A DNA stretch of 64,000 nucleotides from Pseudomonas faucium (GTDB taxonomy: Bacteria > Pseudomonadota > Gammaproteobacteria > Pseudomonadales > Pseudomonadaceae), in contig NZ_BQIP01000016.1 in assembly GCF_021602585.1 (NCBI RefSeq), forward strand, positions 1-64,000. The letters run 5' to 3'. Made by a program: the position numbers and the translations under genes. Every line of letters begins with the position of its first letter. Position 1 is the first letter of the stretch. Shown one piece after another: positions 24,332-34,210 of this stretch. A model generated the notes under the pieces. It did no database searches and had not been told where the DNA came from. It saw nothing but the letters and a program-made list of their open reading frames with translations.

Positions 24332-25756
24332 TCAATGCTTGATCATCACATGCCGCACACAGGTGTAATCCTCCAGCCCATACATCGACATGTCCTTGCC
24401 ATACCCCGAGTGCTTCTGCCCGCCATGGGGCATCTCGCTGACCAGCATGAAGTGGGTGTTGACCCAGGTGCAGCCATATTGCAACCGCGCCGCCAGGCGA
24501 TGGGCGCGGCCGGTGTCGCGGGTCCACACCGACGAGGCCAGGCCGTATTCGGAGTCGTTGGCCCACTCCAGCGCCTGGGCTTCATCGGTGAAGCGGGTCA
24601 CCGACACCACCGGGCCGAACACTTCGTTGCGCACGATCTCATCGTCCTGCAAGGCATCGGCCAGCACCGTGGGTGCGAAGAAAAAACCATCCCCAGGCAG
24701 TGCCTTGCCGCCGGTGACCAGGCGAATGTGCGGCTGGGCAATGGCGCGGTTCACCAGGCCCGCCACCTTGTCACGGTGCTGGGCGCTGATCAGCGGCCCC
24801 AGCTCGGTGTCCTCGGCGTCCTGCACGCCGGCTTTGAGGCTCGCAACCGCCTGGCCCAGGCGCTCGACAAAACGCTCGTAGATGCCGCTTTGCACATACA
24901 GGCGGCAGGCCGCCGTGCAGTCCTGGCCTGCGTTGTAGAAGCCGAAGGTGCGAATGCCCTCGATGGCGGCATCGATGTCGGCATCGTCGAACACCAGCAC
25001 CGGCGCCTTGCCGCCCAGCTCCATGTGCATGCGCTTCACGCTGTCGGCCGTGGCGCCGATGATGTGCGCGCCGGTGGGGATCGAGCCGGTCAGCGACACC
25101 ATGCGCACCTTGGGGTGGGTGACCAGCGGGTTGCCGACCGTTTGCCCACGGCCGAAAAGGATATTGAGCACGCCGGCAGGCAGCAGGTCCTTGGCCAGCT
25201 CGCCCACCCGCAGGGCGGTCAGCGGGGTCAGCTCGGACGGCTTGATGACCACGGTATTGCCGGCGGCCAGGGCCGGGGCGATCTTCCACGCCAGCATCAT
25301 CAGCGGGTAGTTCCACGGCGCGATCGAGGCCACCACGCCCAGTGGGTCGCGGCGGATCATCGAGGTGTGCCCCGGCAGGTATTCGCCGGCCGCCGAGCCG
25401 CCCGGGCAGCGGGCGGCACCGGCAAAGTAGCGGAACACATCGACGATGGCCGGTATCTCGTCGTTCAGCGCGGCGGCGAAGGGTTTGCCGCAGTTGTGCG
25501 ACTCCAGCCTGGCCAGCTCGTCGCCATGCGCCTCGATGGCGTCGGCCAGCGCCAGCAGGGCCAGCGAGCGTTCCTTGGGGCTGGTCTGCGACCAGCTGTC
25601 GAAGGCCAGGTCGGCGGCGCGCACGGCGGTATCGACCTGGGCTTCGGTGGCCTCGTTGATCTGTACCAGGGCGCTGCCCTCGGCCGGGTTGAGCACGGTC
25701 CAGGCCGGGCCTTCGCCAGCGACCAGGCGGCCATTGATCAGCATATCGGTTTGCAT
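24332..25756 (-). CDS. Gamma-aminobutyraldehyde dehydrogenase (PatD/YdcW-like)
   Basis: This NAD+-dependent aldehyde dehydrogenase probably oxidises 4-aminobutyraldehyde, the product of putrescine transamination, to GABA. The 474-residue length fits. [11 protein letters not shown] and the NAD site [12 protein letters not shown] are present; the catalytic Glu lies in [12 protein letters not shown] and the nucleophile Cys in [13 protein letters not shown] (about residue 280). It is the last gene of a polyamine transporter operon, which supports the substrate assignment, as in E. coli ydcSTUVW. The gap to the upstream permease gene is 16 bp. Confidence 0.88.
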   Translation of the reverse strand: MQTDMLINGRLVAGEGPAWTVLNPAEGSALVQINEATEAQVDTAVRAADLAFDSWSQTSPKERSLALLALADAIEAHGDELARLESHNCGKPFAAALNDEIPAIVDVFRYFAGAARCPGGSAAGEYLPGHTSMIRRDPLGVVASIAPWNYPLMMLAWKIAPALAAGNTVVIKPSELTPLTALRVGELAKDLLPAGVLNILFGRGQTVGNPLVTHPKVRMVSLTGSIPTGAHIIGATADSVKRMHMELGGKAPVLVFDDADIDAAIEGIRTFGFYNAGQDCTAACRLYVQSGIYERFVERLGQAVASLKAGVQDAEDTELGPLISAQHRDKVAGLVNRAIAQPHIRLVTGGKALPGDGFFFAPTVLADALQDDEIVRNEVFGPVVSVTRFTDEAQALEWANDSEYGLASSVWTRDTGRAHRLAARLQYGCTWVNTHFMLVSEMPHGGQKHSGYGKDMSMYGLEDYTCVRHVMIKH

Positions 25757-25772
25757 GGGGGCTCCTTTGAGG

Positions 25773-26579
25773 TCATTTGCCGCTGCCTGCGACGCCTTCG
25801 CCGCCGCGGGTCAGGTAGTAGGCGCCGAGGATCGGCAGCATGGTCACCAGCATCACCAGCATGGCGACCACGTTGGTCACCGGCACGTCGCGCGGGCGGC
25901 TGAGCTGGTTGAGCAACCAGATCGGCAGCGTGCGCTCGTGGCCGGCGGTGAACGTTGTGACGATGATTTCGTCGAAGGACAGGGCAAAGGCCAGCATGCC
26001 GCCGGCCAGCAGCGCCGAACCGAGGTTGGGCAGGATGATGTAGCGAAAGGTCTGCCAGCCATCGGCGCCCAGGTCCATCGAGGCCTCGATCAGGCTTTGC
26101 GAGGTGCGCCGCAGCCGCGCGATCACGTTGTTGTAGACGATCACCACGCAGAAGGTGGCGTGGCCGACGACGATGGTGAAAACCCCAGGCTCGATGCCCA
26201 GGCTCTTGAACGCCGACAGCAAGGCGATGCCGGTGATGATGCCGGGCAGGGCGATCGGCAGGATCAGCATCAGCGAAATGCCCTCCTTGCCGAAGAAGCT
26301 GCGCCGGTACAGCGCCGCCGACGCCAGGGTGCCGAGCACCAGGGCGATCAGCGTGGCCAGGCAGGCCACCTGCAGCGACAGCTTGATGGCCTCGAGTACG
26401 TCCGCGCGGGCGAAGGCCACGGCGAACCATTTCAGGGTAAAGCCCTGGGGCGGGAAGCTGAAGGCGGCGTCTTCGGTGTTGAAGGCGTACAGCACGATGA
26501 TCAGGATCGGGAAGTGCAAGAACAGCAAGCCGCCCCACGCCGCCAGGCGCAGGCCGAGGGTGGCTTTTTCAGAGTGCAT
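25773..26579 (-). CDS. Polyamine ABC transporter permease (PotC/YdcV-like)
   Basis: This 268-residue inner-membrane permease belongs to the polyamine/spermidine uptake class. About six hydrophobic helices surround the EAA loop ([20 protein letters not shown]) that contacts the ATPase. The ATG at 26579 ([12 protein letters not shown]) is preferred because it begins just before the first helix. It overlaps the end of the upstream permease gene by 11 bp. It is the third membrane/ATP component of the operon. Confidence 0.9.
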   Translation of the reverse strand: MHSEKATLGLRLAAWGGLLFLHFPILIIVLYAFNTEDAAFSFPPQGFTLKWFAVAFARADVLEAIKLSLQVACLATLIALVLGTLASAALYRRSFFGKEGISLMLILPIALPGIITGIALLSAFKSLGIEPGVFTIVVGHATFCVVIVYNNVIARLRRTSQSLIEASMDLGADGWQTFRYIILPNLGSALLAGGMLAFALSFDEIIVTTFTAGHERTLPIWLLNQLSRPRDVPVTNVVAMLVMLVTMLPILGAYYLTRGGEGVAGSGK

Positions 26580-27501
26580 CGAAGGCTCCCAGGCGCTTGA
26601 CGATGGACAGGTACAGCGCAATCAGCACGATCGGCACCAGGGTGAACGCGGCGGCCATCGGCATGTTGCCGATCGCCCCTTGCTGGGCGTAGACCATGCT
26701 GCCGATGAAGTAGCCGGGCGGGCCGATCAGCTGCGGCACGATGAAGTCGCCCAGGGTCAGCGAGAAGGTGAAGATCGAGCCGGCGGCGATGCCTGGGATC
26801 GACAGCGGCAGGATCACCTGCCAGAACGTCTGCGCAGGCCTTGCGCCGAGGTCTGCCGAGGCTTGCAGCAGCGACGGAGGCAGGCGCTCGAGCGAGGCCT
26901 GGATCGGCAGGATCATGAACGGCAGCCAGATGTACACGAACACCATGAAGCGCCCCAGGTGCGAGGTCGACAGCGTGCTGCCGCCCACGCCGGGCACGGC
27001 CAGCACGGCTTGCAGCAGCGCATCCAGGTGCAGTTGCTGGACGAACCACTGGGCCACGCCGCCCTTGGCCAGCAGCAGGGTCCAGGCATAGGTCTTGACG
27101 ATATAGCTGGCCCACATCGGCAGCATCACCGCGATGTAGAAAAACGCCTTGGTCTTGCCGCTGGTGTAGCGCGCCATGTAGTAGGCGATGGGGAAGGCCA
27201 GCACCGCGCTGGCCAGCGACACCGCAACGGCCATGCTCAAGGTGCGCAGGATGATGTCGAAGTTCGAGGGGTTGAACAGGGCGGCGAAGTTGCCCAGGGT
27301 CAGGGTCGGCGTCACCGCCATGGTGAAGTCGTCGAAGGTGTAGAAGCCTTGCCACATCAGGTTGAGCAACGACCCCAGGTAGATCGCGCCGAACCAGGTC
27401 AAAGGCGCAATCAGCAGCAGTGACAGGTACAGGTTGGGGCGCCGGTACAAAAGGTTGGCAAAGCGCCGCAGCGGGCTTGCAGAGGGTTGCGCCAGGCTCA
27501 T
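26569..27501 (-). CDS. Polyamine ABC transporter permease (PotB/YdcU-like)
   Basis: This 310-residue partner permease has an N-terminal helix ([19 protein letters not shown]), four to five more helices, and the EAA-type loop [20 protein letters not shown]. It pairs with the PotC-like protein to form the membrane channel. It starts 1 bp from the stop of the ATPase gene, so the operon is tightly coupled. Confidence 0.9.
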   Translation of the reverse strand: MSLAQPSASPLRRFANLLYRRPNLYLSLLLIAPLTWFGAIYLGSLLNLMWQGFYTFDDFTMAVTPTLTLGNFAALFNPSNFDIILRTLSMAVAVSLASAVLAFPIAYYMARYTSGKTKAFFYIAVMLPMWASYIVKTYAWTLLLAKGGVAQWFVQQLHLDALLQAVLAVPGVGGSTLSTSHLGRFMVFVYIWLPFMILPIQASLERLPPSLLQASADLGARPAQTFWQVILPLSIPGIAAGSIFTFSLTLGDFIVPQLIGPPGYFIGSMVYAQQGAIGNMPMAAAFTLVPIVLIALYLSIVKRLGAFDAL

Positions 27502-27502
27502 G

Positions 27503-28543
27503 TCAGCGGCCCTCGGCCAGCACGGTTTCCTGCAGCGCCGTCATCGCCTCGCGCGGCCAGCGCACCTGCACCCGCTGGCCGGCCTGCCAGGGTTGCGGCT
27601 GGTCTTGCCAGCGGTCGTTGGCGTGGCTCACCGCCAGCAATTGGCCGTTGTCCAGCTGCACTTCGTAGCGCGTGGCGCTGCCCTGGTACTGGATGTCGCG
27701 CAGCAGGCCGCTGAGCTGCACGTGCGGCCCGTCGCCGGGCAGGTCGCCCAGGCGGATATGTTCGGGGCGAATGGAGAACGGCGCGCGCGCCCCGCTGAGC
27801 TGCTCGGCCAGGTCGCCGCGGACCACGTTGGAGGTGCCGACGAATTCGGCGACGAAGGTGGTGGCCGGCTTCATGTAGAGCTGGCGCGGGGTGTCGACTT
27901 GCTCGATGCGCCCGCGGTTGAACACCGCCACGCGGTCGGACATCGACAGCGCCTCGGTCTGGTCGTGGGTGACGAAGATGAAGGTGATGCCCAACTGGCG
28001 CTGCAGCTTCTTCAGCTCGCCCTGCATCTGTTCGCGCAGTTTCAGGTCGAGCGCGCCCAGCGGCTCGTCGAGCAACAGCACCCGTGGCCGGTTGACCAGG
28101 GCGCGGGCCAGGGCCACACGCTGGCGCTGGCCACCGGAAAGCTGCGCCGGCTTGCGCTCGCCGTAGCCGGCCAGGGCGACCATGGCCAGGGCCTCTTCGG
28201 CCCGGGCATGGCGTTCGGCCTTGGCCACGCCCTTGACCTTCAGGCCATAGGCAATGTTGTCGCGCACGTTCATGTGCGGGAACAGTGCGTAGTCCTGGAA
28301 CACCGTGTTGACGTCCCGCTGGTAGGGCGGCACGCCAGCGGCTTCGCTGCCATGGATGCGGATCGAACCGCTGTCGGGTTGTTCGAAGCCGGCGATCAGG
28401 CGCAGGCAGGTGGTCTTGCCCGAGCCTGAAGGGCCGAGCATGGAAAAGAATTCGCCGTCTTCGATGTCGATGCTGACCTGGTCGACAGCCTTGACCTCGC
28501 CGAAGGTGCGGCAAACCTGGGTGAACTGGACGGCTAGGGGCAT
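27503..28543 (-). CDS. Polyamine ABC transporter ATP-binding protein (PotA/YdcT-like)
   Basis: This 346-residue cytoplasmic ATPase drives uptake. Walker A GPSGSGKTT (about residue 38), the signature LSGGQRQRVALARAL, Walker B VLLLDEPLGALD and the switch His (FVTHDQTEAL) are intact. The C-terminal 110 residues form the TOBE-type regulatory domain typical of PotA/MalK-like ATPases. The ATG at 28543 (MPLAVQFTQVCRTFG) is chosen because upstream in-frame sequence is a REP element. Confidence 0.92.
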   Translation of the reverse strand: MPLAVQFTQVCRTFGEVKAVDQVSIDIEDGEFFSMLGPSGSGKTTCLRLIAGFEQPDSGSIRIHGSEAAGVPPYQRDVNTVFQDYALFPHMNVRDNIAYGLKVKGVAKAERHARAEEALAMVALAGYGERKPAQLSGGQRQRVALARALVNRPRVLLLDEPLGALDLKLREQMQGELKKLQRQLGITFIFVTHDQTEALSMSDRVAVFNRGRIEQVDTPRQLYMKPATTFVAEFVGTSNVVRGDLAEQLSGARAPFSIRPEHIRLGDLPGDGPHVQLSGLLRDIQYQGSATRYEVQLDNGQLLAVSHANDRWQDQPQPWQAGQRVQVRWPREAMTALQETVLAEGR

Positions 28544-28575
28544 GGGCACTACTCGGCTGTTGTGTTGGGTTGCCT

Positions 28576-28623
28576 GGCCCCATCGCCGGCACTTGTGGGA
28601 GCCGGCTTGCCGGCGATGGGGCC
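28576..28623. repeat. REP element with extended inverted arms
   Basis: GGCCCCATCGCCGGC is separated from GCCGGCGATGGGGCC by a REP core (TGTGGGAGCCGGCTTGCC). It lies in the operon between the binding-protein gene and the ATPase gene, where REP hairpins often protect the upstream mRNA and allow higher binding-protein expression. Confidence 0.85.
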
Positions 28624-28642
28624 AGTACAGGCGCAATCGACC

Positions 28643-29794
28643 TCAGCGCCCGCCCATGATCGCGATGTAATCCTGGGTCCAGCGGCTATAGGGTACGAAC
28701 TTGCCGCCCTGGGCCTGTGGCGTCTTCCAGAAGGCAATCTTGTCGAAGTTGTCGAAACCGTTGGTCTTGCACCCCTCGGCCCCCAGCAGTTCGCTGCCGG
28801 TGCACGCCGCCGGCACCGCCGGCAACGAGCCGAACCAGGCCGCCACATCGCCTTGCACCTTCGGTTGCAGCGACCAGTCCATCCACTTGTAGGCGCAGTT
28901 GGGGTGCTTGGCCTCGCTGTGCAGCATGGTGGTATCGGCCCAGCCCGTGGCGCCTTCCTTCGGAATGGTCGAGGCCACGGGCTGGTTCTCGGCCTTCAGG
29001 CCATTGACCATGTAGCCCCATGAACTGGACGCGACCACGCCCTCGTTCTTTACATCGCTCATCTGCACCGTGGCGTCGTGCCAGTAACGATGGATCAGCG
29101 GCTGCTGCTGGCGCAGCAGTTCGAGCACGGCCTTGTACTGGGCCTCGTTGAGCTCGTAGGGGTCCTGGATGCCCAGCTCCGGCTTGGCCGATTTCAGGTA
29201 CAGCGCCGCGTCGGCGATGTAGATCGGCCCGTCGTAGGCCTGCACCCGGCCCTTGTTCGGCTTGCCGTCGGGCAGCTCCTGCGGCTGGAACACCACGCCC
29301 CAGCTGGTCGGCGCCTGCTTGAAGGTGTTGGTGTTGTACAGCAGCACGTTGGGGCCCCACTGGTACGGCGTGCCGTAGACTTGCTTGTCGACCACGTACC
29401 AGCCGCCGTTCTGCAGGCGTGGGTCGATGTTCTTCCAGTTGGGGATCAGCGCGGTGTTGATCGGCTGCACCTTCTTGCCGACGATCAGCCGCAGCGAGGC
29501 ATCGCCGGAGGCGGTGACCAGGTCGTAGCCGCCCTTGTTCATCAGGCTGACCATTTCGTCGGAAGTGGCAGCGGTCTTGACGTTGACCTTGCAACCGGTG
29601 TCTTTCTCGAAGCCGCTGACCCAGTCATAGGCCTTGTCGCTCTCGCCGCGCTCGATGTAGCCGGGCCAGGCGACGATATCCAGCTGGCCTTCGGTGGCGC
29701 CCAGGGCCTTGGGCAGCTCGGCAGCCTGCAGGCCGGCGCTGGCCAGCAGCGCGCCGGTCACGGCGCCGAGCAATGCGGTCTTGTGCACTGACAT
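28643..29794 (-). CDS. Polyamine ABC transporter substrate-binding protein (YdcS/PotD-like)
   Basis: This 383-residue periplasmic binding protein delivers putrescine/spermidine-like ligands to the permease pair. The signal peptide is MSVHKTALLGAVTGALLASA, with cleavage near AAE. LDIVAWPGYIERG and the ASGDASLRLI hinge resemble YdcS-type proteins. Aromatic and acidic residues for polyamine binding are plausible but not pinpointed. It is the first gene of the operon; a REP hairpin follows it. Confidence 0.9.
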   Translation of the reverse strand: MSVHKTALLGAVTGALLASAGLQAAELPKALGATEGQLDIVAWPGYIERGESDKAYDWVSGFEKDTGCKVNVKTAATSDEMVSLMNKGGYDLVTASGDASLRLIVGKKVQPINTALIPNWKNIDPRLQNGGWYVVDKQVYGTPYQWGPNVLLYNTNTFKQAPTSWGVVFQPQELPDGKPNKGRVQAYDGPIYIADAALYLKSAKPELGIQDPYELNEAQYKAVLELLRQQQPLIHRYWHDATVQMSDVKNEGVVASSSWGYMVNGLKAENQPVASTIPKEGATGWADTTMLHSEAKHPNCAYKWMDWSLQPKVQGDVAAWFGSLPAVPAACTGSELLGAEGCKTNGFDNFDKIAFWKTPQAQGGKFVPYSRWTQDYIAIMGGR

Positions 29795-29860
29795 GGTGTT
29801 CCCTCTTGTTCTTGGAAATCGGGGCAGTCATCACGCAAGCGGTGAAGCATTGGCTATAAG

Positions 29861-29882
29861 CGTAGTGCGCTTGCGCAGTACG
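29861..29882. promoter_or_regulatory. 22-bp palindrome upstream of the polyamine operon
   Basis: CGTA-G-TGCGC-TT-GCGCA-G-TACG is an inverted repeat with one mismatch pair, 67 bp before the binding-protein ATG and in the shared region with the DUF533 gene. On the minus strand it is followed by CTTATAG, a possible -10. It is a candidate operator. Confidence 0.5.
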
Positions 29883-30008
29883 TTGGCGATATCGAGTCTA
29901 GTTGGCTTTTTGCCAGCTAAAGCAACATCTGGAAGCAAATCCGGGCGTGGCCGGGCACCTGGCAAGGCTTACTCTGGCCGTTACTTTCTGAAACGTGGAG
30001 ACACGCGC

Positions 30009-30692
30009 ATGAACACCCGGGGCTTGCTCGATCAATTGCTCAAATCCGGCCAGCAACTGCTGAACAAGCAGTCGTCCGCCGGCAAACCTTCGCCAGGCGC
30101 GGGCGGGCTCGGCAGCCTGTTGTCCGGTGCTGGCGGCGGTGCCTTGGCCGCCGGGGCCATGGGCCTGCTGCTGGGGAACAAGAAGGGGCGCAAGGTGGGC
30201 GGCAAGGTGCTGACCTACGGCGGCCTGGCGGCGCTTGGTGTGCTTGCCTACAAGGCCTACGGCAACTGGCAGGCGCGCCAGGGCGCGGGGCAGGGCGCGG
30301 CGCCCCAGACCCTCGACCGGCTGCCGCCGGCCCAGGCCGAAATCCACAGCCAGGCGGTGCTGCGCGCCCTGGTGGCGGCGGCCAAGTCCGATGGCCATAT
30401 CGATGAGCGCGAGCGGCAACTGATCGAAGGCGAGTTCACCCGCCTGGACAACGACGGCGAGCTGCAGCAGTGGCTGCACACCGAGCTCAACAAGCCCCTG
30501 GACCCGGCCGAAGTCGCCCGCGCGGCGCAAACCCCGGAGATGGCGGCAGAGATGTACCTGGCCAGCGTGATGATGGTCGACCAGGAAAACTTCATGGAGC
30601 GCGCCTACCTTGACGAACTGGCCCGCCAGCTGCGCCTGGACCCTGCCTTGCGCCAGGAACTGGAGAACCAGGTGCGCCTCGCCTCGGCGTAA
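30009..30692 (+). CDS. DUF533 (YebE-like) TerB-fold protein
   Basis: This 227-residue protein resembles E. coli YebE, a DUF533 protein often induced by envelope stress. The N-terminal region is rich in Gly/Ser/Ala, with a hydrophobic segment (GALAAGAMGLLLGNKKG). The C-terminal 120 residues form a TerB-like helical domain with the acidic metal-binding pattern AAAKSDGHIDERERQLIEGE. The ATG at 30009 is preferred over longer upstream options for conservation. It precedes the wsp cluster but with a 130-bp gap, so it is probably separate. Confidence 0.85.
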   Translation: MNTRGLLDQLLKSGQQLLNKQSSAGKPSPGAGGLGSLLSGAGGGALAAGAMGLLLGNKKGRKVGGKVLTYGGLAALGVLAYKAYGNWQARQGAGQGAAPQTLDRLPPAQAEIHSQAVLRALVAAAKSDGHIDERERQLIEGEFTRLDNDGELQQWLHTELNKPLDPAEVARAAQTPEMAAEMYLASVMMVDQENFMERAYLDELARQLRLDPALRQELENQVRLASA

Positions 30693-30822
30693 TAAGTGGC
30701 AAATGGCCTGTCCATTGGGCAAGGATGCCTGAATACCCCGCACTTCAGCCGCAAAACCGTAGGAAGCCTAGGCTATACTTCGACGATTTTTCCCGCTCGT
30801 TGTGAATTCCTGAGGGCTGAAT

Positions 30823-32445
30823 GTGAAGAACTGGACCTTGCGCCAACGGATCCTGGCAAGTTTCGCCGTGATCATCGCCATCATGCTGCTGATGATCGTG
30901 GCCGCCTACTCGCGGCTGGTGGCGATCGAAAGTGCCGAGGAGGCGGTGGGTACCGACAGCATTCCCGGGGTCTACTACAGCTCGATGATCCGCAGCGCCT
31001 GGGTCGACAGCTACGTCACCAGCCAGCAGCTGGTGGGGTTGTCCAACCACCGCGAAATCACCCCGGCCGACATGGAGCTGTTCAAGAGCTTCGAAGAGCG
31101 CCTCAAGCAGCACATGGCCAGCTACCAGGCCACCATCCAGGACCGCGGCGACCAGGCCAGGTTCGACGACTTCGTGAAGATGGAAGAAACCTACGTCAAG
31201 ATCGTTGGCGAGGTGCTCGATGCCTATCGCCAGCACAACTACGGCGAAGCCCAGCGGCTGATCAGCGACGTGCTGACCCCGGCCTGGGTCGATGGGCGCA
31301 AGCACCTCAACACGGTCATCGAGCACAACCGCGAATCGGCCGATGCCGCCACCCAGGAAATCGTCAGCGCCGTGAGCACCGCCAAGGGCAGCATGATGGT
31401 TTCGCTGTTGCTGGCGATCATTGCCGCCGGTATCTGCGGCCTGTTGCTGATGCGCGCCATCACCGCGCCGGTGCAGCGCGTGGTGCATGCCCTCGACAAG
31501 CTGCGCTCGGGCGATTTGAGCATGCGCCTGAGCCTGGACCGCAAGGATGAATTCGGCGCCATCGAAAGTGGCTTCAACGAAATGGCCGAGGCGCTGGCCA
31601 ACCTGGTGTCCCAGGCCCAGCGCTCGTCGGTGCAGGTGACCACCTCGGTCACCGAGATTGCCGCCACCTCCAAGCAGCAGCAGGCCACCGCCACCGAGAC
31701 CGCAGCCACCACCACCGAGATCGGCGCCACCTCCCGGGAAATCGCCGCCACCTCGCGCGACCTGGTGCGCACCATGACCGAAGTGACCAGCGCCGCCGAC
31801 CAGGCCTCGAGCCTGGCAGGCTCCGGCCAGCAAGGCCTGGCGCGCATGGAAGAGACCATGCACCAGGTCATGGGGGCTGCCGACCTGGTCAACGCCAAAC
31901 TGTCGATCCTCAACGAAAAGGCCAGCAACATCACCCAGATGGTGGTGACCATCGTCAAGGTCGCCGACCAGACCAACCTGCTGTCGCTCAACGCCGCCAT
32001 CGAAGCGGAAAAGGCCGGCGAGTACGGCCGCGGTTTTGCCGTGGTCGCCACCGAGGTGCGGCGCCTGGCCGATCAGACGGCCGTGGCCACCTACGACATC
32101 GAGCAGATGGTGCGGGAAATCCAGTCGGCGGTATCGGCCGGGGTCATGGGCATGGACAAGTTCTCCGAAGAAGTGCGCCGCGGCATGTTCGAGGTGCAGC
32201 AGGTGGGTGAGCAACTGAGCCAGATCATCCACCAGGTGCAGGCGCTGGCGCCGCGGGTGCTGATGGTCAACGAGGGCATGCAGGCCCAGGCCACCGGGGC
32301 CGAGCAGATCAACCAGGCGCTGGCCCAGCTCAGCGACGCCAGTACCCAGACCGTGGAGTCGCTGCGCCAGGCCAGCTTTGCCATCGATGAGCTGAGCCAG
32401 GTGGCCGCCGGCCTGCGTGGCGGCGTGTCGCGTTTCAAAGTCTGA
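30823..32445 (+). CDS. wspA: Methyl-accepting chemotaxis protein WspA
   Basis: WspA is the membrane receptor of the Wsp surface-sensing pathway that controls c-di-GMP. The 540-residue protein has TM1 ([18 protein letters not shown]), a helical periplasmic domain to about residue 188, TM2 near 189-210, a HAMP domain and a cytoplasmic signalling domain with the kinase-control hairpin tip ([20 protein letters not shown]). Translation starts at a GTG two bases downstream of an out-of-frame ATG-TGA. It leads a seven-gene operon; wspB starts 5 bp later. Confidence 0.95.
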   Translation: MKNWTLRQRILASFAVIIAIMLLMIVAAYSRLVAIESAEEAVGTDSIPGVYYSSMIRSAWVDSYVTSQQLVGLSNHREITPADMELFKSFEERLKQHMASYQATIQDRGDQARFDDFVKMEETYVKIVGEVLDAYRQHNYGEAQRLISDVLTPAWVDGRKHLNTVIEHNRESADAATQEIVSAVSTAKGSMMVSLLLAIIAAGICGLLLMRAITAPVQRVVHALDKLRSGDLSMRLSLDRKDEFGAIESGFNEMAEALANLVSQAQRSSVQVTTSVTEIAATSKQQQATATETAATTTEIGATSREIAATSRDLVRTMTEVTSAADQASSLAGSGQQGLARMEETMHQVMGAADLVNAKLSILNEKASNITQMVVTIVKVADQTNLLSLNAAIEAEKAGEYGRGFAVVATEVRRLADQTAVATYDIEQMVREIQSAVSAGVMGMDKFSEEVRRGMFEVQQVGEQLSQIIHQVQALAPRVLMVNEGMQAQATGAEQINQALAQLSDASTQTVESLRQASFAIDELSQVAAGLRGGVSRFKV

Positions 32446-32450
32446 CCCAG

Positions 32451-32963
32451 ATGACCGACCTGCATCCGCATTCGGCAGCGGCGGCCCGCGCCAAGGGCAC
32501 GCTGTACCTGCAGTTTCGACTCGACCAGCAGCGCTTCGCCCTGGATGTGCGCGAAGTGATCGAGGTGCTGCCGCGCCGGCCGCTCAAGCCGATCGCCCAG
32601 GCTCCGGCCTGGGTCGCCGGCATCCTCGCCCACCGCGGCGTGCTGGTGCCGGTGATCGACCTGTGCGCCCTGAGCTTTGCCCGGCCCGCCGCCGAGCGCA
32701 CCAGCACGCGCCTGGTGCTGGTGCATTACCGCAAGGTGCATCAGCTGGGGCTGATCCTGGAGCAGGCCACCGACACCCTGCGCTGCCCGCCAGACGAGTT
32801 CCAGCCCTATGGCCTGGACAACGGCGAGGCGCCTTACCTGGGCCCGGTGCGCCAGGATGCCCAGGGCATCCTGCAGCGCATCGAGGTGGATGACCTGCTC
32901 AGCGACGCGGTGCGCGCGTTGCTGTTTGCCGAGCAGCCAGGCCAGCAGCAGGTGGGCTCATGA
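32451..32963 (+). CDS. wspB: CheW-like coupling protein WspB
   Basis: This 170-residue CheW domain protein couples the receptor WspA to the kinase WspE. YLQFRLDQQRFALDVREVIE and WVAGILAHRGVLVPVIDL are the family signatures. It overlaps wspC by 4 bp. Two distinct CheW-like proteins (WspB, WspD) are typical of Wsp. Confidence 0.93.
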   Translation: MTDLHPHSAAAARAKGTLYLQFRLDQQRFALDVREVIEVLPRRPLKPIAQAPAWVAGILAHRGVLVPVIDLCALSFARPAAERTSTRLVLVHYRKVHQLGLILEQATDTLRCPPDEFQPYGLDNGEAPYLGPVRQDAQGILQRIEVDDLLSDAVRALLFAEQPGQQQVGS

Positions 32964-34210
32964 GCCATCAGCGGTTTTTCCGTTTCTTGCAGGAGCGCAT
33001 CGGCCTGGATGTCGAGTCGGTGGGCATCCCCATGGTCGAACGGGCCCTGCGCCAGCGCTGTGTCGCCCTGAATGCCGCCGACCTCGACGATTACTGGCTG
33101 CGCCTGCAGCAGTCGGCAGACGAACAACAGGCGCTGATCGAGGCGGTGATCGTTCCGGAAACCTGGTTTTTCCGCTACCCCGAATCGTTCACCGCGCTGG
33201 TCGGCCTGGCCCACAAGCGCTTGGCCGAACTGGCCGGCGAGCGGCCGTTGCGCCTGCTCAGCCTGCCCTGTTCCACCGGCGAGGAGCCTTACTCGCTGGC
33301 CATGGCCCTGCTGGATTCGGGCATGCAGCCGACGGCCTTCCAGGTCGATGCCATCGATATCAGCCCCAATTCGGTGGCCAAGGCGAAAAAGGCCGTGTAC
33401 GGGCGCAACTCCTTCCGTGGCCAGGCGCTGGCATTTCGCGAGCGGCATTTCCACGAAGCCGGCGACAACCATGAACTGGACGCGCGGGTGCGGCAGCAGG
33501 TGAGGTTCGAAGTGGGCAATGTGCTCGACCCGATCCTGGCCGGGCGCAATGGCCAGTACGATTTCGTGTTCTGCCGCAACCTGCTGATCTACTTCGACGT
33601 GCCGACCCAGCAGCGGGTCTTCGAGGTGCTCAAGCGCCTGGTGCACGACCAGGGTGTGCTGTTCATCGGGCCTGCCGAGGGCAGCCTGCTGGCGCGCCTG
33701 GGCATGCGCCCGCTGGGGATTGCCCAGTCGTTTGCCTACGTGCGCCAACCTGCCGAAACGCCGGTTGCCGCGCCCAAACCCCTGCACAGCGCCCCCGCCA
33801 GCGTCGCGCCGAGCGTGCCCAGCCGGCCAGCGCCTGCGCCACAGCCGCGCAGGCTGATAGCGGCCGCAGCGCCCAAGGCTGAGCCACGCGAGAGCGAAAG
33901 CGAGTTGCTGGCCAGCATCGCCCAGCAGGCCAATGCCGGCGACAGCGCCCAGGCGCGAGCGAGCTGCCAGCGCTACCTGCGCGAGTTTGCGCCCAAGGCC
34001 CAGGTGTACTACTGGCTGGGGCTGCTCAGCGACACCGAAGGCGACGCCGCGCAAGCGCTGAGCCATTACCGCAAGGCCCTGTACCTGGAGCCGCAGCATG
34101 CCGAGGCGCTGCTGCACCTGGCCACTTTGCTGGCTGCCCAAGGGGACAGCGCCGGTGCCCGTCGCCTGCAGGAACGCGCCGCGCGCGCCGGTCGGGAGTC
34201 TGAACGATGA
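32960..34210 (+). CDS. wspC: CheR-type methyltransferase WspC with TPR tail
   Basis: WspC methylates receptor glutamates on WspA using S-adenosylmethionine, raising pathway output. The 416-residue protein has the CheR N-terminal helical domain, the SAM site (LLSLPCSTGEEPYSLAMALL) and the CRNLLIYFD motif. After a Pro/Ala-rich linker (about residues 272-310) come C-terminal TPR-like repeats (YYWLGLLSDTEGDAAQALSH), characteristic of WspC. Overlaps of 4 bp on each side indicate translational coupling. Confidence 0.94.
   Translation: MSHQRFFRFLQERIGLDVESVGIPMVERALRQRCVALNAADLDDYWLRLQQSADEQQALIEAVIVPETWFFRYPESFTALVGLAHKRLAELAGERPLRLLSLPCSTGEEPYSLAMALLDSGMQPTAFQVDAIDISPNSVAKAKKAVYGRNSFRGQALAFRERHFHEAGDNHELDARVRQQVRFEVGNVLDPILAGRNGQYDFVFCRNLLIYFDVPTQQRVFEVLKRLVHDQGVLFIGPAEGSLLARLGMRPLGIAQSFAYVRQPAETPVAAPKPLHSAPASVAPSVPSRPAPAPQPRRLIAAAAPKAEPRESESELLASIAQQANAGDSAQARASCQRYLREFAPKAQVYYWLGLLSDTEGDAAQALSHYRKALYLEPQHAEALLHLATLLAAQGDSAGARRLQERAARAGRESER

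Noticed and set aside
24210-25903. Large plus-strand frame beginning near hicA
   Set aside because: It is antisense to the aldehyde dehydrogenase and has no domain signature.
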